Assembly (NCBI GenBank): GCA_964582365.1
Contig: CAZOQV010000023.1
Coordinates: 1-10,049 of the forward strand
Length of the DNA: 10,049 bases
DNA from: WARW01 sp964582365
Lineage (GTDB): Bacteria; Patescibacteriota; Microgenomatia; UBA12405
Reading direction: 5' to 3'
This document shows, piece after piece, positions 5,596 to 10,049 of this stretch. How positions within the stretch are numbered: the stretch's first letter is position 1; every line of letters starts with the position of its first letter. A program made the translations under genes and the position numbers. The notes beneath the pieces are model-generated. The model saw nothing but the letters and a program-made list of their open reading frames with translations, did no database searches and was not told where the DNA came from.

Positions 5596-5921
5596 TGAAA
5601 GATTTAACCATAAAGGAATTGAGTGATTTGATAATCGTTCAGGCAAAAGAAAAAGGTTTTGGCGTTTCTTTGGAAGAAATAGATGTTGCGGAAAAATTTG
5701 CCCTGATTCATGGTGAAGTAGCTGAAGCTTTTGAGGCTTATCGTCATAAAAAAAATGAAGGTAAGGATGGCTTGTCTATGGAAATGGGTGATATTATCCA
5801 AAGAGTTTTACATTTAAGTGCAATTTTAAAAATTGATATTCAAAAAGCAATTTTGGAAAAAATGGATATAAACAAAGACAGAGATTGGGACTGGAAGAAA
5901 ATAAATGAAAAACATGCTTAA
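5595..5921 (+). CDS. MazG-like nucleotide pyrophosphohydrolase
   Basis: A 108-residue all-helical MazG/dUTPase-superfamily protein that should hydrolyse nucleoside triphosphates to monophosphates and pyrophosphate. The Mg2+-binding pattern is clear: HGEVAEAFEAYR with E41-x-x-E44, then MEMGDII with E63-x-x-D66, and a C-terminal LEKMDINKDRDW similar to the EKM-x-x-N-x-x-R of small phage-type MazG proteins. The start ATG overlaps the deaminase stop by one base (TAATG). With a dCMP deaminase directly upstream, dCTP or dUTP are plausible substrates: both routes supply dUMP for thymidylate or keep dUTP low. Specificity is inferred from context only. Confidence 0.88.
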   Translation: MKDLTIKELSDLIIVQAKEKGFGVSLEEIDVAEKFALIHGEVAEAFEAYRHKKNEGKDGLSMEMGDIIQRVLHLSAILKIDIQKAILEKMDINKDRDWDWKKINEKHA

Positions 5922-5928
5922 ATAGAGT

Positions 5929-6282
5929 ATGGTTGATTTTTTAAATCATTATTTAAGTGAAATTGGTGAAAGATTAGAAGATAAAGAAACTGGAAATTGG
6001 AATTTAATTTTGAGTCATCATCGAGAAATAATAAAATTTTTACAACACGAAAGACTAATTCATTTATTGGTGACCTTAGCTTTTGCGATTAAATTTGTAG
6101 TAGTAACGATGTTTGTTTTAATCTATCCACAGCCAGTTTTACTATTAATAGATGGATTATTACTAATATTATTAGTGCCGTATATTTTCCACTATTTTAA
6201 GCTGGAAAATGGAGTCCAAAAATTATATTGGATTGATAAATTAATTCAGAAAAGAATTAAAATTAACGACGACTGCGATTGA
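5929..6282 (+). CDS. Two-helix membrane protein of unknown function
   Basis: A 117-residue protein with a charged N-terminal part (1-42; a short HHREIIKFLQHERLIH segment), two hydrophobic helices at about 43-65 and 68-90 joined by the short turn YPQP, and a basic C-terminal tail (KLIQKRIKINDDCD). Both ends are probably cytoplasmic given the short hairpin and charge. I do not recognise the family. It starts seven bases after the MazG-like stop, so it is the last gene of the nucleotide run and may be cotranscribed by proximity. Its last 20 bases overlap a possible small gene on the opposite strand. No terminator is seen after it. Confidence 0.75.
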   Translation: MVDFLNHYLSEIGERLEDKETGNWNLILSHHREIIKFLQHERLIHLLVTLAFAIKFVVVTMFVLIYPQPVLLLIDGLLLILLVPYIFHYFKLENGVQKLYWIDKLIQKRIKINDDCD

Positions 6283-6418
6283 TGGATTGAAATCTGGCAC
6301 CTGGTTTAAAATTTAGAGCTGATTTATTACCTGGAAAATTAGGGATCTCAGGTTTTATTTGACCTTTGATGATAGTTGATCGATTATCAGTCCTGGGTTT
6401 TTTTGATGGTTTGCTCAT
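6263..6418 (-). CDS. Possible small basic protein, 51 residues
   Basis: An open frame beginning ATG AGC AAA CCA and ending CGT CGT TAA. The product is very basic and proline-rich: it opens MSKPSKKPRTDNRS, has a central PEIPNFPGNKSALNFKPGAR and ends NRSRR. There is no hydrophobic segment. Such composition fits a ribosome- or nucleic-acid-associated peptide, but no family is recognised. It starts 13 bases after the stop of the EpmA-like gene on the same strand and has TATAAT seven bases before its ATG. It overlaps the membrane protein on the opposite strand by 20 bases. It could be a chance frame in AT-rich DNA; its favour lies in position, the promoter box and the lack of any other content in this gap. 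Confidence 0.45.
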   Translation of the reverse strand: MSKPSKKPRTDNRSTIIKGQIKPEIPNFPGNKSALNFKPGARFQSINRSRR

Positions 6419-6425
6419 ATATTCA

Positions 6426-6431
6426 ATTATA
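6426..6431 (-). promoter_or_regulatory. TATAAT box before the small basic protein
   Basis: A perfect TATAAT on the minus strand seven bases before the ATG at 6418, with no Shine-Dalgarno between. This matches the leaderless arrangement seen at 3475-3489. The surroundings are AT-rich and no -35 is obvious, so chance occurrence is possible. Confidence 0.35.
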
Positions 6432-7451
6432 CTAAATTTTTTTATTTTTTAAAAAACTTGAGGTAGGGAAATAGATAACGTCTTCAATGTTGATAGTGTC
6501 GGCAAAAAGCATGGCGAGACGATCAACTCCTAAACCAATACCAGCACAAACTGGAAGTTGGTCACAAGCTTCGATAAATTCTTGATCATATGGATGAATA
6601 GGCAAATTATTATCTTGTCTAAATCTAGTTTCAGTCTCAAAATTATTTTTTAGAATTTTTGAATCGTTTAATTCGGAATAAGCATTACCAATTTCCATCC
6701 CACCAATATAAAATTCGAAACGTTGACTGAAGCTAGGTTCTTTTGGACAGGGGAGACAAAGGGGTGATGTTTGAGTTGGATAATCAAAAATAATCACTGG
6801 TTTGTCTTGAGGCAAATTATTTTCGATTTCATTAATGAAAATTTGAGTGTAGAGTGGCTCCCAGGTGGTGATGTTTTCAACGTTATAGCCTTTATTCTTG
6901 GCGGTGGTAATAATCTCGCTGGTGGTCAAGTTTTTGGCCAAATCGATATTGGCAAATTTTTGAAATAATTCTTTTAAAGTGAAAAAATACCAAGGAGAGG
7001 AAAGATCGATGATTTGGTTTTGGTAGGTGAGTAAATTAGTGAGACTTTTATGTTGTTTTTCAAGGATGCTATGGTAAATGTTTAAAACTAAATTTTGGGT
7101 AGTATCGGCGATATCATGGTAGTTTTTCCCCATTTCGTACCATTCCAACATATCAAATTCGAGATTATGATTGGGTCCAATATTTTCCAAATCGCGAAAA
7201 ACTTTACTAATGGCAAAACAATTACCAATGCCTTGAGAAATTAGTTTTTTGAGTGAAGATTCAGGAGAGGTGGGTAAATACAAATCAATATTTTTTTCAG
7301 TCCAATGAGTTTTAAGAGCATAAAGATTTGGTTCAATTGGAATAGCTGGCATTAAAGTTGGAGTTTCAACTTCATGAAAATTATGATCGATAAAATAATT
7401 TCGTAAGGCTTGAACGGTCCATTCTTTGATAAATTGGGTTTTGAAGTTCAT
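6432..7451 (-). CDS. epmA: EpmA-like lysyl ligase (stand-alone class II LysRS core)
   Basis: A 339-residue class II synthetase core of the lysyl-tRNA synthetase type without the N-terminal anticodon-binding OB fold; full LysRS is about 500 residues, EpmA/GenX/PoxA about 325. Motif 1 lies near FHEVETPTLMP (25-35), motif 2 is FRDLENIGPNHNLEFDMLEWY (85-105) with R86, and motif 3 is GIGLGVDRLAMLF (304-316) with R311. LPTSPESSLKKL (59-70), the YPTQTSPL strand and LPIHPYDQEFIEA (283-295) follow the EpmA pattern. EpmA attaches (R)-beta-lysine or lysine to a conserved lysine of elongation factor P to relieve polyproline stalling. Neither EF-P nor EpmB is in the window, so beta-lysine use is unproven. 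The end DVIYFP is more LysRS-like than in proteobacterial EpmA. The ATG has no Shine-Dalgarno; a 28-base palindrome lies 12 bases upstream. Confidence 0.82.
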   Translation of the reverse strand: MNFKTQFIKEWTVQALRNYFIDHNFHEVETPTLMPAIPIEPNLYALKTHWTEKNIDLYLPTSPESSLKKLISQGIGNCFAISKVFRDLENIGPNHNLEFDMLEWYEMGKNYHDIADTTQNLVLNIYHSILEKQHKSLTNLLTYQNQIIDLSSPWYFFTLKELFQKFANIDLAKNLTTSEIITTAKNKGYNVENITTWEPLYTQIFINEIENNLPQDKPVIIFDYPTQTSPLCLPCPKEPSFSQRFEFYIGGMEIGNAYSELNDSKILKNNFETETRFRQDNNLPIHPYDQEFIEACDQLPVCAGIGLGVDRLAMLFADTINIEDVIYFPTSSFLKNKKI

Positions 7452-7463
7452 ATTTGGGTATCA

Positions 7464-7491
7464 GTAGAGACGTTCTGCAGAACGTCTCTAC
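7464..7491. repeat. Perfect 28-bp palindrome
   Basis: GTAGAGACGTTCTG followed by its exact reverse complement, with a central CTGCAG. It fills most of the 48-base gap between the radical SAM gene and the EpmA-like gene. No T run follows on the minus strand, so it is not a standard terminator. GTAGAGACGTT...AACGTCTCTAC resembles intergenic palindromes I recall from cyanobacteria and other genomes (unverified). Alternatives are an operator or an RNA-processing hairpin between the genes. Confidence 0.9.
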
Positions 7492-7499
7492 AATATAAT

Positions 7500-8405
7500 T
7501 TATTTATTAAATAATTTTACAACTTCCAAACAGTTAATTTGATTTAATTCTTTTTTGTAGCCACAAAGATAATCAGGATCGCAACAACCACCACAATTAG
7601 TTGATAGATCGTAGTTTTTAGATCGTAGATTGAGACAGGAATTACAATTGGATAAAGAGTTGATAAAATTGGCGACATAAGCTGCAGGATTATCATTTAT
7701 ATCACCTAAGCTTAGGGAAGATTCACAGCAACCGGTGATAATTCCAGTGGATTGAAGTGAAAGCTGAAAACAGCCAAAATCTTTTTTTGGGTAAGTTTGG
7801 TAATTTTGCTTTATATCCAAAACTTGTTTGAGGGTGAGGGATAATTTTCGATCGGTGAGATGTGTTAGTTTCAAGTTTTTCAAGTTATAAAGTTTATCAA
7901 GTAATTTTAAAAAACTATCTTTATAAGGATAAGAATCTTTGGTAATCAAAAACATTATTTCGACTGGAAAGCCTAATTCTTGGGCGTGTTTAATGAATTT
8001 AATAGATTTATCAAAATTGCCGGTGCCTCGGTTTTGATCATGAATTTCTTGTGGTCCATCAAAAGAAACCAAAAGTTGACAGTTTTTATGATCTTTAATT
8101 TCAGTGAGACGGTCGATAGTGCCATTAGTGATGATGGTGATAAATATATCTTTCTTGATCAAAGTGTTAACTAAATTTGGGAAATCAGGAAGAGTGAAGA
8201 CTTCGCCACCGCAAAACAAAACAGATTTTAGATCGTAGGTTTTAGATCGTAGATAAGATGAATATTTTTTGATGAAGTCGATAATTTGTTGATTTGAAAG
8301 AATATTTTTGGTTTTGTTGGTGTAGCAATAGTTGCAGTTTAAATTGCAGAGTTCGAGGGGGGAGATGTAAATATTTTCCAAAGCTGATTGGATTTTTTGA
8401 TTCAT
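7500..8405 (-). CDS. Radical SAM/SPASM-domain enzyme
   Basis: A 301-residue radical SAM enzyme. The catalytic [4Fe-4S] site is C20-x3-C24-x2-C27 (CNLNCNYC), CGGE (65-68) is the SAM-contacting GGE motif, and SFDGPQEIHD matches the sixth strand of the anaerobic-sulfatase-maturase/PqqE-like branch. The C-terminal SPASM-like domain has C212-x8-G-x4-C226, LGDIND, then C254-x2-C257, C271, C275, C281 and C292, enough for auxiliary clusters. Such enzymes usually modify peptides or proteins; no obvious precursor peptide is adjacent, so the substrate is unknown. Two in-frame copies of a 24-base repeat encode LRSKTYDL (52-59) and LRSKNYDL (260-267). ATG at 8405 is preferred to a TTG at 8411, which lies in the T run of the terminator just upstream. 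There is no room for a promoter between the two. Confidence 0.88.
   Translation of the reverse strand: MNQKIQSALENIYISPLELCNLNCNYCYTNKTKNILSNQQIIDFIKKYSSYLRSKTYDLKSVLFCGGEVFTLPDFPNLVNTLIKKDIFITIITNGTIDRLTEIKDHKNCQLLVSFDGPQEIHDQNRGTGNFDKSIKFIKHAQELGFPVEIMFLITKDSYPYKDSFLKLLDKLYNLKNLKLTHLTDRKLSLTLKQVLDIKQNYQTYPKKDFGCFQLSLQSTGIITGCCESSLSLGDINDNPAAYVANFINSLSNCNSCLNLRSKNYDLSTNCGGCCDPDYLCGYKKELNQINCLEVVKLFNK
7605..7628. repeat. 24-bp in-gene repeat, copy 2
   Basis: Minus strand: two copies of CTACGATCTA separated by AAAA. It lies in the SPASM-encoding part of the radical SAM gene and is read as LRSKNYDL. It matches the copy at 8229-8252 in 23 of 24 bases and in reading phase. Confidence 0.9.
8229..8252. 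repeat. 24-bp in-gene repeat, copy 1
   Basis: Minus strand: two copies of CTACGATCTA separated by AAAC, period 14. It lies just before the GGE-motif strand of the radical SAM gene and is read as LRSKTYDL. Confidence 0.9.
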
Positions 8406-8408
8406 ATA

Positions 8409-8439
8409 CAAAAAAGGCTCCGATATTCACCGGAGCCTT
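8409..8439 (-). terminator. Intrinsic terminator after rpmG
   Basis: AAGGCTCCG (minus strand from 8439) pairs with CGGAGCCTT ending at 8414, a nine-base perfect stem with an eight-base loop, followed directly by a run of T (8415-8410). It lies 13 bases past the L33 stop codon and ends four bases before the radical SAM ATG, so it may also act as an attenuator of that gene. Confidence 0.88.
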
Positions 8440-8452
8440 GAAAATTTATATT

Positions 8453-8629
8453 TTATTTGAGTTTAGCTGACTCTTTGTGTTCAGTTTTTTTCTTGCACCA
8501 ACGGCAATATTTGATAAATTTCAATTTATCAGGAGTGTTGGTTTTATTTTTTTCGGTTAAATAATTTTGAGCACCGCAGACTGAACAAACTAGGGCAATC
8601 AAAATTCTTGGTGTTTTTTTTGCAGACAT
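8453..8629 (-). CDS. rpmG: 50S ribosomal protein L33
   Basis: A 58-residue zinc-ribbon form of L33, a small component of the large ribosomal subunit. The protein starts MSAKKTPRILIALVCSVCG and has the family pattern NYLTEKNKTNTPDKL, KYCRWCKKKTEHKE. Both zinc-binding CxxC pairs are present (C15/C18 and C42/C45), so this is the zinc-containing (C+) type. The length is normal. It lies 49 bases after raiA on the same strand and just before a strong terminator, so the two genes probably form one unit. There is no Shine-Dalgarno; the upstream gap has a nine-base tandem repeat instead. Confidence 0.95.
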   Translation of the reverse strand: MSAKKTPRILIALVCSVCGAQNYLTEKNKTNTPDKLKFIKYCRWCKKKTEHKESAKLK

Positions 8630-8636
8630 GGAAGTA

Positions 8637-8663
8637 GTTTACCAAGTTTATCAACTTTATCAA
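8637..8663. repeat. Nine-base tandem repeat upstream of rpmG
   Basis: Three units on the plus strand: GTTTACCAA, GTTTATCAA and CTTTATCAA. The block ends seven bases before the rpmG ATG (minus-strand view) and occupies the position of the ribosome-binding region. Probably slippage-derived. Confidence 0.75.
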
Positions 8664-8678
8664 GTATAAAGTTCGGAA

Positions 8679-8984
8679 TTAATCGGCATGTTTGTATTTT
8701 TTAATTTGTCTTTCGATGGCTTCACGCAAGTCAACTATAGCTGATTCTAGCTTGTGGTGCTTAGTTTCGGCATGAAAAGCATTTTTTTGACCAGGAAGGG
8801 TCATGTCAAATTGAGCAATATAATCTTTGTATTTTCTATCTCTCTCAATGTGAAGGCGAGCAGTTTTAAGCTCATTATTAAATTGAGGAACAAGTTGATC
8901 AAGTTTGGCGACAAATTTGTCGTTGATCATTTTGCGTACCTTTAGCGAAATAGTTAAGTTAACACCTTTGATCTGAATATTCAT
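8679..8984 (-). CDS. raiA: Ribosome hibernation/translation inhibitor RaiA (short HPF)
   Basis: A 101-residue protein of the HPF/YfiA family, which binds the decoding region of the 30S subunit and shuts down idle ribosomes. The N-terminal MNIQIKGVNLTISLKVRKMINDKF and the central ARLHIERDRKYKDYIAQFDMTLPG with later HAETKHHKLESAIVDLREAIERQIKKYK follow the beta-alpha-beta-beta-beta-alpha fold, with the basic helix face used on rRNA. The length marks a short form lacking the C-terminal dimerisation domain of long HPF. It has the best Shine-Dalgarno of the minus-strand genes: AGGAG six bases before the ATG. It is followed by rpmG, linking both to ribosome supply and storage. Confidence 0.92.
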   Translation of the reverse strand: MNIQIKGVNLTISLKVRKMINDKFVAKLDQLVPQFNNELKTARLHIERDRKYKDYIAQFDMTLPGQKNAFHAETKHHKLESAIVDLREAIERQIKKYKHAD

Positions 8985-9041
8985 TTAGATCTCCTTTTTA
9001 ACTTATAACTTTAAAATGGCGAGTAGGTCGTTATCTATATT

Positions 9042-9050
9042 ATTTTACCA
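9042..9050 (-). promoter_or_regulatory. Candidate extended -10 promoter for raiA-rpmG
   Basis: On the minus strand TGGTAAAAT fits an extended -10 (TG, one base, TAAAAT) about 58 bases before the raiA ATG. The -35 region is poor. It is the most likely promoter in the 93-base gap between the exported-domain protein and raiA. Confidence 0.35.
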
Positions 9051-9077
9051 TTGTCTGAAAGAAAACTGAAAGATTTT

Positions 9078-9443
9078 TTATTCGGTGATGGTGATGATGA
9101 TGTCATTGCAATCGGAACGGAGACGATTGGTTTGTTTAAAAACATCATTAATGTTTGGTTCAACGGTTTCAAAAACTTGATTATTTTTATCAGTCAGAGT
9201 GACAGTCTTATTACGTTTTTGGAAAACTGATCTAATTTGACAACTTTGGATTAGATCAACAGCTTCAGACCAACTAATTTTAATGATGGAAGATGTGAAA
9301 ATAGTGGGAATAGCTTCAGGAGAATTATCAATAGCTTGATTGTCTTGGGGATTAAAAAAAATAAGACCAAATATGGCAGTAATGAGACTTAAGATTAAAA
9401 CAATGAAAATGACGAGATAAATTTTAGTTTGAATTTTATTCAC
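9078..9443 (-). CDS. Single-pass membrane protein with extracytoplasmic domain
   Basis: A 121-residue protein with an N-terminal hydrophobic helix (about 8-30) acting as a membrane anchor or uncleaved signal, a polar linker (31-52), and a small alpha/beta domain: ISWSEAVDLIQSCQIRSVFQ, a strand pair TVTLTDKNNQVFETVEPN, a helix INDVFKQTNRLRS and a final strand IIITITE. Cysteines C68 and C112 could form a disulfide outside the membrane. I recall similar unannotated domains in other Patescibacteria and archaea but cannot name a family. The start is GTG at 9443 with no Shine-Dalgarno. It follows the DUF4234-like gene by 18 bases, so the two are probably cotranscribed. Confidence 0.75.
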   Translation of the reverse strand: MNKIQTKIYLVIFIVLILSLITAIFGLIFFNPQDNQAIDNSPEAIPTIFTSSIIKISWSEAVDLIQSCQIRSVFQKRNKTVTLTDKNNQVFETVEPNINDVFKQTNRLRSDCNDIIITITE

Positions 9444-9461
9444 TAAATAATGATAGCAAAA

Positions 9462-9797
9462 TTAGTCGGTGAGAGGAGTGGGAGTGGTAACTGTTACGGG
9501 AATAACTCTATTGAATGTTTCTTGAATTATCGCTTGTCCAATTGGACCTAGAAATAGCAATGCTAAAATGGCCAAAATTGTGGGTATTTCTTTTTTAGTT
9601 ATATGATCTACTCCTTCAGAATATTTCCAATCCCACCAAAAACTACCAACCACTGGAATTAGCCAAATCCAAGCTGTGGGAATTTTTTCGCCCATTTTAT
9701 TCATTTCACCTTTAGTTTTAACTAGCCAATACCAAGAATAAAGACCACCGGTTAAAATGCTGAACAAAAAAACAATCAAAGGATTTCTCTTTTTCAT
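9462..9797 (-). CDS. DUF4234-like small membrane protein
   Basis: A 111-residue integral membrane protein with three hydrophobic segments: about 7-25 (PLIVFLFSILTGGLYSWYW), 41-56 (TAWIWLIPVVGSFWWD) and 72-92 (PTILAILALLFLGPIGQAII). The opening KKRNPLIVFLFSILTGGLYSWYWL, followed by a charged stretch KTKGEMNKMG, is the pattern of DUF4234 (often TLGIYGIYWLY). Its function is not known. No catalytic residues are seen. The ATG is preceded by AT-rich DNA with TATATT ten bases before it and no Shine-Dalgarno. It heads the minus-strand run that continues with the one-helix protein. Confidence 0.75.
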   Translation of the reverse strand: MKKRNPLIVFLFSILTGGLYSWYWLVKTKGEMNKMGEKIPTAWIWLIPVVGSFWWDWKYSEGVDHITKKEIPTILAILALLFLGPIGQAIIQETFNRVIPVTVTTPTPLTD

Positions 9798-9998
9798 TTA
9801 ATTAAATAATATACTAATTGATTGGAATAATAAACATGAGTGAAAGAAAAATTGGGTTATGGGAGGGGACAGGTCTACTTCACATTTAATTTTACATTAA
9901 TGCGGACATTGTCCGCCGAAGCAGGAAACAAAATTACTTTTATTGGGATAAGAATATCGAATATTACCCGCCTACGTTAGCACTTCGTCGGGCGAAGG
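9798..9998. other. Intergenic stretch with palindromes and a short tRNA-like duplication
   Basis: No convincing gene. It holds a hairpin GCGGAC-ATT-GTCCGC (9902-9916) and GGAGGGGACAGG (9862-9873), which is identical to the 3' acceptor/T-stem part of the tRNA-Ser at 10000-10011. At its right end lies the palindromic element of 9968-10001. A 17-codon frame from ATG 9836 has no support. Confidence 0.6.
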
Positions 9999-10001
9999 CG
10001 G
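9968..10001. repeat. Palindromic element at the 3' end of tRNA-Ser
   Basis: Outer arms CCGCC (9968-9972) and GGCGG (9997-10001), inner arms CTTCG (9983-9987) and CGAAG (9993-9997 region). On the minus strand it starts CCTTCG straight after the tRNA discriminator base and ends TAGGCGG, the same flanks as the element after tRNA-Ala. The outer stem uses the last acceptor bases and discriminator of the tRNA. Confidence 0.7.
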
Positions 10002-10049
10002 AGGGGACAGGAGTTGAACCTGCATGTCATTGCTGACGCTTGTTTTCAA
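9999..10049 (-). tRNA. tRNA-Ser(UGA), 3' part, cut by the window edge
   Basis: Read on the minus strand from 10049: U33, anticodon TGA (10048-10046), AA, the 3' half of the anticodon stem ACAAG, a long variable arm with stem GTCA/TGAC and GCAA loop, T arm GCAGG-TTCAACT-CCTGT, acceptor 3' strand CCCCTCC and discriminator G (9999). The long variable arm and G73 are serine features; a GAA (Phe) reading of the loop is excluded by the variable arm. CCA is not encoded (CCTTCG follows). Confidence 0.88.

Noticed and set aside
9836..9889. Seventeen-codon plus-strand frame starting ATG AGT GAA
   Set aside because: Too short, no ribosome-binding site, and its end overlaps the GGAGGGGACAGG repeat; no composition argument for coding.
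10039..10049. Reading the truncated right-edge tRNA as tRNA-Phe(GAA)
   Set aside because: The TTGAAAA loop allows it, but the long variable arm with a GTCA/TGAC stem and the G73 discriminator are serine features.

Overview
The window looks like a low-GC chromosomal segment of a Candidate Phyla Radiation (Patescibacteria) bacterium. This is inferred from the AT-rich composition, short compact proteins, frequent starts without a Shine-Dalgarno sequence, many short GC-rich palindromes between genes, and families such as the UPF0200-type kinase and stand-alone EpmA-like ligase. UGA acts as a normal stop (for example after the acetyltransferase), so the UGA-to-glycine code of Gracilibacteria and Absconditabacteria does not apply. 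No phage, transposase or CRISPR locus is visible.

Region 1 (1-2588) is on the minus strand. Two tandem, clearly paralogous GalU-type nucleotidyltransferases (2249-1362, then 1354-482) form one unit. They are separated by 7 bases and a heptanucleotide microsatellite, and end at an intrinsic terminator (448-414). Beyond it lie about 390 bases without genes that carry two related long hairpins (30-114 and 119-189). Upstream is an AT-rich stretch with slippage-type repeats and then a run of four GC-rich palindromes (2431-2540).

Region 2 (2589-6282) is on the plus strand: tRNA-Ala(GGC), a HAD phosphatase, tRNA-Trp(CCA), an NlpC/P60-like protein, a GNAT acetyltransferase, a UPF0200-type P-loop kinase, a dCMP deaminase, a MazG-like pyrophosphohydrolase and a two-helix membrane protein. 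The kinase, deaminase and MazG genes overlap or abut. Deamination of dCMP to dUMP plus hydrolysis of a nucleoside triphosphate suggests pyrimidine deoxynucleotide salvage or pool cleaning in an organism likely to scavenge nucleotides.

Region 3 (9797-6263) is on the minus strand: a DUF4234-like membrane protein, a one-helix exported-domain protein, ribosome hibernation factor RaiA/HPF, ribosomal protein L33, a terminator, a radical SAM/SPASM enzyme, a perfect 28-bp palindrome, an EpmA-like lysyl ligase and a possible 51-residue basic protein. RaiA, L33 and the EpmA-like ligase share a translation theme. The right edge cuts through a tRNA-Ser(UGA) on the minus strand.

The most notable signals are: a 24-bp repeat present twice in frame in the radical SAM gene, one copy expanding the SPASM cysteine spacing by exactly its own eight residues; palindromic elements abutting the 3' ends of two tRNAs with the same junction; two long hairpins with a shared core but different, self-complementary outer arms; and two genes whose TATAAT box sits so close to the ATG that their mRNAs would be leaderless.
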